Source: Actinomycetes bacterium
GTDB taxonomy: Bacteria; Actinomycetota; CALGFH01
Direction: 5' to 3'
Length of the DNA: 56,913 nucleotides
Assembly: GCA_036000965.1 (NCBI GenBank)
Contig: DASYUT010000089.1
Span: 1 to 56,913 of the forward strand
Shown here: positions 25,360 through 34,358 of the stretch, piece by piece
Layout: each line of letters begins with the position of its first letter
Position numbering within the stretch: position 1 is the stretch's first letter
Notes under the pieces: generated by a model
Told to the model about the DNA's origin: nothing
Seen by the model: the letters and a program-made list of their open reading frames with translations, nothing else
Databases searched by the model: none
Made by a program: the position numbers and the translations under genes

Positions 25360-25720
25360 CGGTCTGCCCTTTCACGATGGTGGTGGTCGCCGCGACCCGC
25401 GCCGCCACGGGTGTCGTGACCGTTCCGGTTGACGGTGCTGGCGAGGTGGCCGGTGAGGGCGAGGAACACCTCGTCGAGGGTCGGCTTGTGCAACGCCACG
25501 TCCTCAGGGGCGACACCGGCGGTGTCCAGTCGCCGCAGCGCCTCGGTCAGCGTCCTGGCGCCATCGAGCGCCGGGAGCACGATCCTGCCGGGGCGGCCGG
25601 TCGTCGGTCGGTTCCTGGCCGCCGACGCCCCGCAGGGCCTGGAGGGTCCGGGCCCGGTCGCCTTCGACGACGACACGGGCCGCCTCGTCCGGCTCGTCGA
25701 TCGATTCCTCACCGCGCCGA
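25356..25720 (-). pseudogene. DrrA-type ABC ATPase, C-terminal remnant
   Basis: Only the tail of a drug-exporter ATPase is left: GRIVLPALDGARTLTEALRR, LDTAGVAPEDVALHKPTLDE and VFLALTGHLAS, the C-terminal regulatory part of DrrA proteins. Just upstream a shifted frame gives DEAARVVVEGDRARTLQALR, also fitting this region. Walker motifs and the rest are gone, replaced by a WD40 fragment on the other strand. Its stop overlaps the permease start. Confidence 0.68.
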
Positions 25721-25789
25721 CTGGGACTGCGCCGGCCGGGCCGCTGAGCGCGGTCGGCTGCCGCCGAGGACCGGACCTCGACGGCCTCC

Positions 25790-26080
25790 GTGACCATTCC
25801 GCCGCTGGCGGGCGTGCAGGCGATCGCTGCCAGCCCCGCTGCGGTACGGGTGCTCGTGCATGCGGCAAACGTCAACGCGGTCGCCTTCAGCCCCGACGGC
25901 CGTCGGCTGACCACCGCCAGCGACGACCGCACCGCTCGCATCTGGGACGCCGCCACCGGCCAGGAGCGCACCAGGGTTGTCCACGGCGGGGCCGTCCTGG
26001 GGGTCGCCTTCAGCCCCGACGGCCGCTGGCTCGCCACCGCGAGCGGGGACGGCACAGCGGTCCTTTGGGGATTGTCCTGA
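25790..26080 (+). pseudogene. WD40-repeat protein fragment
   Basis: A 96-codon frame from GTG 25790 with two clear WD40 repeats: VNAVAFSPDGRRLTTASDDR, then TARIWDAATGQE, and VLGVAFSPDGRWLATASGDG followed by TAVLWGL. A working propeller needs about seven repeats, so this is a piece of a larger protein, probably its last two blades. There is no ribosome site. It lies between exporter remnants and another pseudogene. Confidence 0.65.
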
Positions 26081-26160
26081 TCGGCCCCAGCCCGAGGCCT
26101 CCGCCACGACTCGCAGGGCGGACAAGGTCGTCCAGGTTCGGCCGCCCTCGGAGGTTCGAG

Positions 26161-26470
26161 ACGACTGAGCCGGTGCTCCTGCTCCTGGCAGGTGCACTCG
26201 CTGGCAGCGCTGGCATGCGGGTCCACGACATGCTCCGGGAACAGCGCCTGCTGCGCAGGCAGCAGGCCCGCCTCGATCTGGAAACGCGCGGAGGCGGCCC
26301 GCCGGGCCGCGCAGGAAGACGAGCGACGGGCACTGCTCGCGGCCGATCAGGCGCTCGCACGGCTCGCGCGTGCGAGCACGCTGTACCACCATGCCCGTCT
26401 CGAAGCCGCACGCCGGACGGGGCAGCCGTACAACAGTCCGACGCTCAAGGATCTCGACCTGCGCCGCCAT
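26161..26470 (+). pseudogene. degenerate copy of the membrane coiled-coil gene at 40410
   Basis: The DNA aligns closely with the gene starting at 40410. The start codon corresponds to ACG (26161-26163) instead of ATG, and one extra A in the AAA run near 26281-26283 shifts the frame. Before the shift it reads EPVLLLLAGALAGSAGMRVH, after it EDERRALLAADQALARLARA, then STLYHHARLEAARRTGQPYN. The similarity stops near 26470. It is therefore a dead paralog, or a misread gene with a changed start. Confidence 0.75.
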
Positions 26471-26524
26471 CCTCAGCACCTGGCCATCCGCAGCTTCCAC
26501 CTCGACGCCCCGCCCTATCCTCAG

Positions 26525-26800
26525 CAGTGCCGCTCAACGTCGACCTCGACGTCGCACTATCCGTCCTCGCCAGCGCCGGCTGCGCAGCACTGCGCCGCCC
26601 TCTGCCAGGCCAGGCCACCGGCACCCCCGACACCCTGCAACGACACTTCCTCGGTATCAGCGGGCAGATCCTCAACCACGGCCAAGTCACCACCATCGCA
26701 GCCCCGGCGCGCCCACTCACCCGTCCTCCGCGCTGCCGACCTGCCCACCATCACCGTCCTCTGTTGGCAAGGCCGCACCCTCCGCTACGAACTCGCCTGA
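26525..26800 (+). mobile_element. insertion-sequence transposase, C-terminal remnant
   Basis: The frame reads VPLNVDLDVALSVLASAGCA, ALRRPLPGQATGTPDTLQRH and FLGISGQILNHG; then in a shifted frame SPVLRAADLPTITV and GRTLRYELA with a stop at 26800. This resembles the C-terminal end of a family of IS transposases that finish with a TPDTLQRRF segment and a WWGGRTLRYE-like tail. The upstream catalytic part is missing and at least one frameshift is needed. The remaining DNA to 26980 shows no gene. Confidence 0.55.
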
Positions 26801-26980
26801 AACTGGGGGCAACTCGCTGCGTGGAAATCGGCGTTAGGCGCGACGACCCGCCCGAAGGAGACACGCTCTCTGACCCCACAAACGCCAGAAGGCGAGCCGC
26901 AGCGAGACGTGGCGATAGCTACCCGCCCGGCGGCAGCACGTGCCCAGGTTCCGTCTCGCTGGGTGGAGCCACGTCGACCG

Positions 26981-28507
26981 TCACGGTCTCATGTCTGCGA
27001 CTGCCGCCGGTGCGGCATCGGGAGCGGTGCCGAAGATGCGCCAATAGGAGTCTTCGCCATAGCTGGTCGGCAGTGGTTCGCCTTCGACAAGCCGGAACGT
27101 GCGCCGACCGTCGGGCTGCCTTTCAGCGCGAAGGAAGAGAGCCGTGTCTAGTTCTTGGAGGTAGAACCCTTGCGCGAGGTCGAAAAGGTGAGTGACGAAG
27201 AAGACCTTAATGCCGGCTTCGATCAGTGCACGGACGACTTGCCGCGCGATTTCGGAGCCCTCTCTCTCGTTTGTCGCTGCGAACGACTCGTTGCACAGCA
27301 ACATGCAGTTTGGAGTTATCTTGTCGGCGATGTCGCTCATCCTGCTGAGCTCTTCATCGAGTTTGCCGCTCTTCATGGTGGCGTCTTCTTCTCGCTTGTA
27401 GTGCGTGAAGATGCCGTCGCAGACATTGGCGCTGAAGGATTCCGCCGCCACGAACATCCCACATTGCATCGTCAGTTGCGCCAAGCCTACGCCGCGCAGG
27501 AACGTCGACTTCCCCCCCTGGTTAGCGCCAGTGATCATTCCAAGCCATTTGTTCTCCGCGTTCACATCGTTGCCAACGACTCGCTCTTCCAGGTTCAGCG
27601 TGAGACAGACGTCGTAGAGTCCCTGAGCGGAAAGCGCGGCCTGGCCCCGAGCTAGGGGCACGGGGAAGCACGTTGGCTCGCCCTTCTCCGCAAGCCGCCC
27701 GTGCAAGTTCAGGCAACCGATATAGAAGCCCAGCTCCGTCCGCAACATGATGAAGAAGCTTAGAATGTGGTCGGCCGATTGAGCGAGCGCGTTGGCAACG
27801 AGGTTGATCCCTTTCCCTCGCAGCTCCGACAAAGCATGGAAACCGTTTTCGTCACGATCCGAGATTTGGAAGCTGTAGCCGGAGCGGGTCTTCGGAGAAA
27901 TCCGCTCCATCCAGCTCTGCTCCCGAGGTCTTCGCAGTACGTAGTGGATGCCTTTGTTGCCCTTGCCGAGCTGGGCGCTGATCAGCACGCCGCGTCGGAA
28001 CCTGAGCTCTCTTAGATGGTCTTCGACGGTCTCGAAGTACCCGTCGTCGAGTTCCTTCGCAAGCATCGCGAAGAAGCGCACGAATCCTTCCGACCGGAAC
28101 TTCTCCGTATGTTCGTCGGCGATCTTGCGCAGCCTCTTGAGGAACCCTACGAACAACTCCAGCACCTGCAGGGACCTGTTGAGGGTCGTGTCGGGTGAAC
28201 TCACGAACACGCCCCAGATCTTCTTCTCGCCTTGGATCGCCTCTACGGCGATCTCGTAAATCTCTCTCACAATGGACGACTGCTCGAGACAGTCAGCAAG
28301 AACGTGCTGGCGATAGACGATCGCCTCCGAGTCCGTCAGGGTCGACAGAACAGCCCTCCTGCCCACGTCGAACAGGAACTTGTCACCGAGGGCCATGGCG
28401 TTGAACAGCGTGTTCAGCTCAAGGTCCTGCGTCAGTGCTCCTTCGTTCGGTGGTAGCCCCCGCTGGAGGTCGAAATCCTCGTCTCCATGCATGAGGAAAG
28501 CCTTCAT
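26981..28507 (-). CDS. MutS-like ATPase, second of a pair
   Basis: A 508-residue protein with a C-terminal MutS-type ATPase domain: Walker A ITGANQGGKSTFLRGVGLAQ, then SGKLDEELSRMSDIADKI, a Walker-B-like MLLCNESFAATNEREG (Asn where MutS usually has Asp) and VFFVTHLFDLAQGF. The N-terminal 300 residues are helical, like a MutS core/lever region; no mismatch-binding domain with the Phe-x-Glu motif is seen. Its ATG overlaps the stop of the first MutS-like gene (ATGA). Base composition is clearly lower in GC (about 50-58% by eye) than the surroundings, suggesting transfer. mutS-type genes are known targets of fluoride riboswitches, and one lies upstream. Confidence 0.85.
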   Translation of the reverse strand: MKAFLMHGDEDFDLQRGLPPNEGALTQDLELNTLFNAMALGDKFLFDVGRRAVLSTLTDSEAIVYRQHVLADCLEQSSIVREIYEIAVEAIQGEKKIWGVFVSSPDTTLNRSLQVLELFVGFLKRLRKIADEHTEKFRSEGFVRFFAMLAKELDDGYFETVEDHLRELRFRRGVLISAQLGKGNKGIHYVLRRPREQSWMERISPKTRSGYSFQISDRDENGFHALSELRGKGINLVANALAQSADHILSFFIMLRTELGFYIGCLNLHGRLAEKGEPTCFPVPLARGQAALSAQGLYDVCLTLNLEERVVGNDVNAENKWLGMITGANQGGKSTFLRGVGLAQLTMQCGMFVAAESFSANVCDGIFTHYKREEDATMKSGKLDEELSRMSDIADKITPNCMLLCNESFAATNEREGSEIARQVVRALIEAGIKVFFVTHLFDLAQGFYLQELDTALFLRAERQPDGRRTFRLVEGEPLPTSYGEDSYWRIFGTAPDAAPAAVADMRP

Positions 28508-30039
28508 GGCGCGATGCGCCTCCTCAGCGACTCGTACGTGAGGCCGCACTTCTGGGCGATCGCGGCGGCGTAGGCGAGTCCGTCGGCAGGCTTTCTGACG
28601 ATCTTGTATGTCCGCACTGCGGGAGTATCGGGGACTACCGTGCTGACAATGCTGACGGTGGTCTCGCTGAGAGAAGCCAACTCGTCGACGAACGTCACGC
28701 ACACGCACAACGAGTCCAGCTTTATTATCTGCTTTATCACCTCCGTGCCGAGAACCAGAGCATCCCTCAGCGTCGTCGAGGTGAAGCTTTCGTTCATGAT
28801 GAGGATACTGTTGCTCGTTGCCTGCTGCAGGATGTCGTGAAGTCTTACCAACTCATCCTCGAGCTTCCCCCTGAGGGTCGCGAGGTCTTCCTCCTTCTCG
28901 AAGTGGGTGAACACCCGGTCGGGCAGAAACAGCCGCGCTTTCCTCCCCGGGACCGGATAGCCGAGGCTGGCGAGGTAATGCAGCTGGCCGAACATCCGCG
29001 CGAAGGTCGTCTTGCCACCCTGGTTCGGACCAGTGACCACGAAGATGCGCTCCGGGTCCTTCAGGAAGAAATCGTTGCACACCACGGCGGAGCGCTCGGG
29101 GACGAGCTTGTTGGCCAAGGCAAGATCGAATGCTTCATAGGCATAGACCTCCTTGGACCGAGCGGACACATGGGGGTAGCAAAACGGCAATCCCGCTGAC
29201 TTAAACCGCTCGATGTACTCAAGATACGCCAGATAGAACTGTACCTCGTGGTCGAAATTGCCAATCGTCTTAGCGAGGTAATTGCGGTGGCGAGCGCAGT
29301 ACTTGTCCAACGTCAGGAAGACGTCCGGATATAGTCGTGCAACTAAATCCAGTAGGCGAGCTTCAACGTGGTTCATGTCCGGCCAGTCGGGGAGCTTGAC
29401 CCGGTAGTCCTTCACGGCTCCCTGCTTGAACTTCGCGAATGTCTTCTCCACGTCTACGCTGTAGTCGGCTTCCCCGTCGTACTTGCTGACCTTGACCCGG
29501 TTCCCCCTGATGTGTACGCAATACTTCACCCTCGCGAGATCGTCCTTTAGCTTGTGCGTTTCGGCCGCAAGCGACTTGAAGCCGTCGGATGCCGTGTAGT
29601 CCGCGAGGTACTCGCGGAACGCCTGGAAGCCACGCGATGTCACCTCTAGAAGAGTGAGCTCCTCGGCCAGAGAGCTGACGGCGTCGCAATATATCTCCAC
29701 GGCGTCAAGAAACCAGCTCTCCTTCTGGTATGTGTAGTGGAGCTTCTCTGCTCGCGCGAGATGCTCGCGCATTGCCCAGATTTTGTGCGTGAATGCCCGT
29801 ATAGACTCGAACACTGCGTTCTTCTCGAGGTCGCGCAGTACTTCATGGCGATAGCGAACGGCTGCGACGTCGTGCAACGGAGCGTAGAAGAAGGGGTTGA
29901 GATCATATTCTTCGCGGCTGGCGATCATCGACTCCAGCACCTGATCGACATTCAAGTCGGCGAAAGAGGAGGGCTCTTCCCGCACATCGGTGTCGACGTT
30001 GCTGTCGGGCCGGTCGAAGAGGATGCTGGGGGATCGCAC
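28504..30039 (-). CDS. MutS-like ATPase, first of a pair
   Basis: A 511-residue protein related to the next one. The ATPase domain shows Walker A VVTGPNQGGKTTFARMFGQ, then THFEKEEDLATLRGKLEDEL, a B motif ILIMNESFTSTTLRDAL and VCVTFVDELASLSE. The N-terminal portion is helical (DLNVDQVLESMIASREEYDL, HDVAAVRYRHEVLRDLEKNA) and resembles a MutS core without mismatch-recognition domain. The start is GTG 30039 with AGGAGGTGA about 12 bases upstream. The two proteins probably form a heterodimer, since their genes overlap. Lower GC than neighbours. The fluoride aptamer at 30482 is the nearest upstream control element on this strand. Confidence 0.85.
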   Translation of the reverse strand: MRSPSILFDRPDSNVDTDVREEPSSFADLNVDQVLESMIASREEYDLNPFFYAPLHDVAAVRYRHEVLRDLEKNAVFESIRAFTHKIWAMREHLARAEKLHYTYQKESWFLDAVEIYCDAVSSLAEELTLLEVTSRGFQAFREYLADYTASDGFKSLAAETHKLKDDLARVKYCVHIRGNRVKVSKYDGEADYSVDVEKTFAKFKQGAVKDYRVKLPDWPDMNHVEARLLDLVARLYPDVFLTLDKYCARHRNYLAKTIGNFDHEVQFYLAYLEYIERFKSAGLPFCYPHVSARSKEVYAYEAFDLALANKLVPERSAVVCNDFFLKDPERIFVVTGPNQGGKTTFARMFGQLHYLASLGYPVPGRKARLFLPDRVFTHFEKEEDLATLRGKLEDELVRLHDILQQATSNSILIMNESFTSTTLRDALVLGTEVIKQIIKLDSLCVCVTFVDELASLSETTVSIVSTVVPDTPAVRTYKIVRKPADGLAYAAAIAQKCGLTYESLRRRIAP

Positions 30040-30481
30040 AGGAAGAGGTCACCTCCTGGCGCGATATGGGCGTGAGTGGCTCAGCTCGGACTTGCCCGCC
30101 CGTCCGGATGCGACGGGAACTACGGCGTGCAGCAGACCGCCGCTGAGAAACACCTCGGGAGAGCGACGCTCACCGGCGGACGGCTGACTAGGGGCGCCCG
30201 TCCCAGCCGTCTCAACCGCGCCGGAGGACACCGTTCTCCTGCCGTCAGCCAGGGGCGTTTCCCAGCGGCGACCACAGAGCGGCCGCGAGATCCGGCTCGA
30301 GACGAGCGTGAACCCGCAGCCGCGGCGTCGCATCGGCTTTCCACCCACACGGATCACCTCCGCCGAGCGGGAAGCTTCGACACGACGATCGCGGGCCGAG
30401 CCGATACGGCACCTGCCGGGATGGCGAGTCGAGGCCGAGGCGATCGCAGCGCGTCATCAGCTTCCACCGGTTCAGTCTTCC
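30040..30481 (-). other. long leader between fluoride aptamer and MutS-like genes
   Basis: About 440 bp separate the aptamer from the MutS-like pair. A GGAGGTGATCC site at about 30351-30361 would start a GTG frame of 76 codons (30120-30350), an Arg- and Ala-rich product of no known family; it may be a leader peptide or chance. At 30434-30451 there is an exact 18-base match to the central part of the aptamer at 31418-31460, a possible aptamer relic. Confidence 0.45.
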
Positions 30482-30530
30482 GTAGAAGCCATCAGCCGCT
30501 GCGGCGGTTCAGGCGGGCTTCATCGCCGTG
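30482..30530 (-). promoter_or_regulatory. fluoride riboswitch (crcB motif) 1
   Basis: The minus strand reads GGCGATGAAGCCCGCC, then TGAACCGCC, a 5-base loop and GGCTGATGGCTTCTAC. This has the parts of the fluoride aptamer: helix P1 (GGCG/CGCC) closing an ATGAAGC loop, the GCC/GGC stem before CTGATGG, and the pseudoknot GAAGC/GCTTC. CTTC-TACG-GAAG, overlapping its 3' end, could form the alternative hairpin. It faces the MutS-like pair. Confidence 0.9.
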
Positions 30531-30587
30531 GCGATTCTACCCCCTAGCGACACGCCTGCATCTCGGCCGAGGGAGCGCCGCCGGAAG

Positions 30588-30856
30588 CTACTGGCCGATC
30601 CGTCGCGTCTGGGGACCCAGCAAGTCGAGAGTCGGCTGGCATGGCCATGCCGCTCGGCGTCGCTCGGTCTTGTCGATGGAGTCCCCGAGGCTGCGCAGCC
30701 AGTCGTCTCGGCCCTGCCAGCGTGGACACCGTGCAAAGAGAGGACACGTACCCCGCCGAGACGTGTCGCTCGGCTGGCACTTGGGCTCTTGTCCCCGCGG
30801 AACGTCGACAGCGCGCGCCAGAGGAGCAAGACCTCATCGTCGCTGACATTAGCCAT
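30588..30856 (-). pseudogene. small protein, apparently frameshifted, downstream of the 154-aa gene
   Basis: From ATG 30856, with GGAGGCGGTCGT upstream, it reads MANVSDDEVLLLWRALSTFR and GDKSPSASRATRLGG. In another frame the DNA continues protein-like: CPLFARCPRWQGRDDWLRSL, GDSIDKTERRRAAWPCQP and LDLLGPQTRRIGQ, stop at 30588. A single indel near 30740 would join them into a protein of about 90 residues. No family recognised. It follows the 154-aa gene by 54 bp and may share its fluoride-controlled transcript. Confidence 0.4.
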
Positions 30857-30910
30857 ACGACCGCCTCCGATTCGTCGCCCGAACGGCTCAGCAGCGAGAC
30901 CGGCGCCACC

Positions 30911-31375
30911 TCACGCCCCGAGCTCCTCGATCAGCCGGTGGCGGAGGGCGAGGAGGTAGCCGGCTGAGGGGCCAAGGCCATGCAGCCGATGCCGCTGCAT
31001 CTCGATCCGCTCGGTCTGCGGGCGGTAGGAGAGATCGAGCGCGAGGCTGACCAGTTCGAGGTGATGGTCGAGGGTCGAAGCCAGGTCGTCAGCCAGCCAC
31101 GAGGGCAGGTTCAACGGCCGCAGCTCCTCGCGGAGCCGGCGGTAGGTGTCGCGCACCCTGCCACCCTCGGCTCCCAGGACACCCGTCTTGGCGTCGTCCT
31201 CTCGGCAGGCGCGGATGACCGCCTCGGCCACCGGGTGCAGCTCGATCGCCCGGTCCATGATCGACCACGCCTGCTGCAGGTGCCGGCGTGCCTCGTCCGG
31301 GTCCAGCGGTTGGACCCCTGCCGTCTCCTGGGCCGGTCCGTTGGATCGGCGGCGGAGCAGGGAGAACCGAGCCAT
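30911..31375 (-). CDS. fluoride-riboswitch-controlled protein of unknown family
   Basis: A 154-residue, probably all-helical protein starting at ATG 31375 after GAGGTGATGCGCC. Residues 25-105 carry the core AWSIMDRAIELHPVAEAVIR, EGGRVRDTYRRLREELRPLN and ASTLDHHLELVSLALDL. The same core is present in the protein at 37237-37788 (DLAERAVALQPAAETAIQLY, LDRHLHLVRLALE), so they are paralogs of a family I do not recognise. There is no signal peptide or membrane segment. The fluoride aptamer ends 43 bases before its start codon, so it should be induced by fluoride, probably at the translation step. Function unknown. Confidence 0.72.
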   Translation of the reverse strand: MARFSLLRRRSNGPAQETAGVQPLDPDEARRHLQQAWSIMDRAIELHPVAEAVIRACREDDAKTGVLGAEGGRVRDTYRRLREELRPLNLPSWLADDLASTLDHHLELVSLALDLSYRPQTERIEMQRHRLHGLGPSAGYLLALRHRLIEELGA

Positions 31376-31417
31376 GGCGCATCACCTCGTCATCCAGAAG
31401 CAGCCGTTCCTGCCTGC

Positions 31418-31460
31418 GCAGGAGCCATCAGCCGAGGCGATCGCAGCGAGCTCCATCGCT
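31418..31460 (-). promoter_or_regulatory. fluoride riboswitch (crcB motif) 2
   Basis: Minus strand: AGCGATGGAGCTCGCT, GCGATCGCC, TC, GGCTGATGGCTCCTGC. P1 is AGCG/CGCT, the pseudoknot GGAGC/GCTCC, and the second stem GCC/GGC with a very short loop. It lies just before the 154-aa gene. The following CCTGCGCAGG could form a competing hairpin with its 3' end. Confidence 0.9.
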
Positions 31461-31757
31461 GGTCGCGGTATCCGCGACGCGACCAGGATAGCAACGAGGG
31501 CCACGGGCGACGCGCCGCCCAGGTTCGAGCGGTACTCTGGACCAGCGGTGGTCCGCAAGCTCGACTGGTCCGGCCGGCGTCCGTGCGAGCCAGTCCAGCG
31601 ACGTGAAATCTGAACCCGCTCGATGCGTTCGTCGCGTCCTGGCGCCTATCCGTCGCCGCCAGACGAGGGATTCGAGAGTGCGCCGGCGACGTGCCGTCCG
31701 TACCGGCGGGTGGCCGATATGCTGCGTATGACCATGGCCCAGGACCGGAGGGGAGGC

Positions 31758-32921
31758 GTGGCCGAGCCCGCACCGTCGCTGCCTCGCTACGGCGAGGCGT
31801 CGCTGGCCGAGCTTGTGCCGTCGCTGCTTGCCGCGCTCGACGCGCCAGGATTCGCCAACCGCCTCGGCCTCGACCCGGTCGACCGGGTCTGCCTGGTGCT
31901 GGTGGATGGGCTCGGGTGGGAGTTGCTGGAGGCTAACCTCGAGCACGCGCCGTTCCTAAACGTCGGCGTGGACAGCGCGCGGACACTCACCGCCGGCTTC
32001 CCGGCCACCACGGTAACGAGCGTCGGCTCGCTCGGTACCGGCCGACCCCCAGGTGAGCACGGCCTGGTCGGCACGACGATGGCGGTCCCCGGCCAGCGTG
32101 CGGCACTGAACTGCCTGCACTGGACGGCGGCCGGCCGGGGTCACCAGGTCGACCTGCGCGACCGGGTGGTGCCCGAACAGCTCCAGCCCGATCCGACCGC
32201 GTTCGAGCGGGCCGCTCTGGACAGCGTCGAGATCGTCCTTGTCGGCCCGCGGGACCACGCCCAGTCGGGCCTGACCCGAGCGGTGCTACGCGGCGGGCGA
32301 TACCAGAACGCGGTCTCTGTCGGCGACCAGGGCGGCCTGGCGGTGCGGGAGCTAGCCGCGGGACGGCGCCGGCTGGTCTACGTCTACCACCGCGACCTCG
32401 ACCTGACCGGGCATGCCCGCGGGACCCGCGCGGATGCCTGGGGCCTGCAGCTCCGCCACGTCGACCTGCTCGTCGAGTTCATCGCCGAGCGACTGCCCCG
32501 CGGCACCCTGCTGGCCGTTACCGGCGACCATGGCATGGTCGATCTCGGGCCAGACCAGCGAGTCGATCTCGTTGATCATCCCGAGCTGGCCGCCGGGGTG
32601 CGCCTGCTCGCCGGTGAGGCTCGGGCCAGGCACGTCCACGCGGTCGACGGGGCGGCGGCCGACGTGCTCGCCGCCTGGCGGGCGGTGCTCGGTGACGCCG
32701 TGTGGGTCGCGTCGCGGGAGGAGGCGACCGCGGGCGGCTGGTTCGGGCCGCAGGTGCTCGACCGGGTACGCCCGCGGATCGGCGACGTCGTGGCGGCCGC
32801 CCGGACCGCGATCGGCGTGTTCGACCGCGACACCTATCCGGGCGAGGCCGCCATGGTCGGCCATCACGGCTCCATGACCCCGGCCGAGCAGCTCGTGCCG
32901 CTGCTGCTCCTGCGCCGATAG
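31758..32921 (+). CDS. type I phosphodiesterase / nucleotide pyrophosphatase family protein
   Basis: A 387-residue alkaline-phosphatase-superfamily enzyme. Metal-site motifs in order: Asp in CLVLVDGLGWELLE, the Thr nucleophile in AGFPATTVTSVGSLGTG, DLDLTGHARG (Asp and His), LLAVTGDHGMVDL (Asp-His) and VGHHGSMTPAEQLVPLLLL (His). These are the zinc ligands of nucleotide pyrophosphatases. The start is GTG 31758 with GGAGGGGAGGC in front; ATG 31719 upstream lacks such a site. There is no signal peptide, so it is probably cytosolic. It is followed 36 bp on by a GalT-like gene and may be co-transcribed. Substrate unknown. Confidence 0.85.
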   Translation: MAEPAPSLPRYGEASLAELVPSLLAALDAPGFANRLGLDPVDRVCLVLVDGLGWELLEANLEHAPFLNVGVDSARTLTAGFPATTVTSVGSLGTGRPPGEHGLVGTTMAVPGQRAALNCLHWTAAGRGHQVDLRDRVVPEQLQPDPTAFERAALDSVEIVLVGPRDHAQSGLTRAVLRGGRYQNAVSVGDQGGLAVRELAAGRRRLVYVYHRDLDLTGHARGTRADAWGLQLRHVDLLVEFIAERLPRGTLLAVTGDHGMVDLGPDQRVDLVDHPELAAGVRLLAGEARARHVHAVDGAAADVLAAWRAVLGDAVWVASREEATAGGWFGPQVLDRVRPRIGDVVAAARTAIGVFDRDTYPGEAAMVGHHGSMTPAEQLVPLLLLRR

Positions 32922-32957
32922 GCTTCCGCTTCACAGGACGGCGCCGGGCGCGGGAAG

Positions 32958-33968
32958 ATGCCGACCATGGAGCTTCGTCGCGTCGTGCTCACCGGCGAGC
33001 TGCTGCCCCCAGGTGAGGGCAACGAGCACGTCCCGACCAGCGTGGAGATCCGCTGGGATCCGCTCACCGGCCACGGCGCGCGGCTGGTCACCGGCAGTGG
33101 ACTGTTCCCGCCGAGCGACTTCGACCTGGCCGCGCTGGCCGAGGAGACCAGGGCCGGCTGCCCGTTCTGCCCGGACCGGATCGAGCAGGCTACCCCGCGG
33201 CTCGTACCCGCCATCGCCCCCGAGGGTCGTATCCGGCGCGGCCAGGCCGTGCTGTTCCCCAACCTGCTCACCTACGCGCCCCACAGCTCGGTCTCGGTCT
33301 ACTCCCCGTCCCTGCACTTCCTGCCCCTCGGGGCGATGACCCCGGTGCTCGTCGGCGACAACCTGGCCACCCAGGTGGCGTTCGCGGCCGCGGTGCTGCA
33401 GGCCGACCCGGCGGCGCGCTGGGTATCGGTCAACGCCAATCACATGCTCCCCTCGGGCAGCTCGCTGTACCACCCGCACCTGCAGGGCGCGGCCAGCCCC
33501 GTCCCGACCACCTTCCAGCGCCTGCTCGCCGAGATGCCGCCCGAGCGGTTCAACGACTACCTGGCGACCGAGCGTCGCGAGGGGCGCCGCCACCTCGGCT
33601 CCACCGGCAGCGTCGAGTGGCTGGCCAGCTTCGCGCCGCTCGGGCCGGGCGAGCTGCGGGCGTTTCTGCCTGGGGTGGTCTCCCCCGCCGAGCTCGGCCA
33701 AGACCGCGTCGCCGAGCTCGGCTGGGGGATCGCCACCGCCCTCAACCTGTATGCCGAGCTTGGCTTCGAGAGCTTCAACCTAGCCGTCTACGGCGCCCCA
33801 GCGGGCACCCCCGGCTACCTGCTGAACCTCCGGCTGGTGTGCCGCTCCAACCCGCGGCCGCTGTATCGCTCCGACGCCATGTACCTGGAGCGGCTGCACT
33901 GGGAGGCGGCGGTCGACATCACCCCAGAAGCACTCGCCGAGCGCGCAGGCGACCGGTTTCGCCACTGA
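32958..33968 (+). CDS. GalT-like nucleotidyltransferase (HIT superfamily)
   Basis: A 336-residue protein with the galactose-1-phosphate uridylyltransferase layout. A zinc-type motif CPFCPDRIEQATPRL lies near residue 70, then a FPNLLTYAPHSSVSVYSP segment, and the catalytic motif SLYHPHLQG, where GalT has HPHxQ with the nucleophilic second His. A C-terminal ELGFESFNLAVYGAP resembles the GalT domain duplication. The substrate could be another nucleotide sugar or sugar phosphate, as in ADP-glucose phosphorylase relatives. ATG 32958 is used; the ATG 3 codons later is also possible. It is downstream of the phosphodiesterase gene. Confidence 0.75.
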   Translation: MPTMELRRVVLTGELLPPGEGNEHVPTSVEIRWDPLTGHGARLVTGSGLFPPSDFDLAALAEETRAGCPFCPDRIEQATPRLVPAIAPEGRIRRGQAVLFPNLLTYAPHSSVSVYSPSLHFLPLGAMTPVLVGDNLATQVAFAAAVLQADPAARWVSVNANHMLPSGSSLYHPHLQGAASPVPTTFQRLLAEMPPERFNDYLATERREGRRHLGSTGSVEWLASFAPLGPGELRAFLPGVVSPAELGQDRVAELGWGIATALNLYAELGFESFNLAVYGAPAGTPGYLLNLRLVCRSNPRPLYRSDAMYLERLHWEAAVDITPEALAERAGDRFRH

Positions 33969-34358
33969 CACATGGCCTTCGGCGACCGTCGGCGAAGCCG
34001 CCACGTCACAACCTACAGGTGGGTTCGTTCACGCCGCTGCTGGCCGACGCCGTTGATGACCGCTGCCAGGTCGATGGGACCTACGTGTCGAGACCTGGTG
34101 GTGCGATGACCGCCGACGCGGCACCGGCGACTCTCAAGCAGCGTGGCGCGTGGATTGAGGCGCTGGGCTGGTTGCCGGTCGGGAGGTAGCGCTGCGGGGG
34201 AGCACGGCAGTGATCGGCCTACGCGGCTGCAAGATGCTGGGCGGCGGCGCGACTGGCCGCGGGGTCGGCATCGGAACCGGCCTTGCGACGCCTTGATCCC
34301 AGCCCGGCTGGGATCAAGGCGTCGCGGCCCAGGATGCTTACTCGTGGGCGACGGTCGC
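33969..34358. other. non-coding gap between convergent genes
   Basis: About 390 bp between the GalT-like gene and the MFS gene, which converge. A frame ending at 34189 (MTADAAPATLKQRGAWIEAL, GWLPVGR) looks weakly protein-like but has no start context. The main structure is the near-perfect palindrome at 34287-34323. Confidence 0.45.
34287..34323. terminator. 37-bp palindrome with 18-bp arms
   Basis: The arm GACGCCTTGATCCCAGCC and its exact complement flank a single C. As a hairpin in RNA it would lose the innermost pairs but keep a very strong stem. It sits between convergent genes, 36 bp past the MFS stop, which fits a bidirectional terminator. A cruciform or protein-binding palindrome is an alternative. 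Confidence 0.6.
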
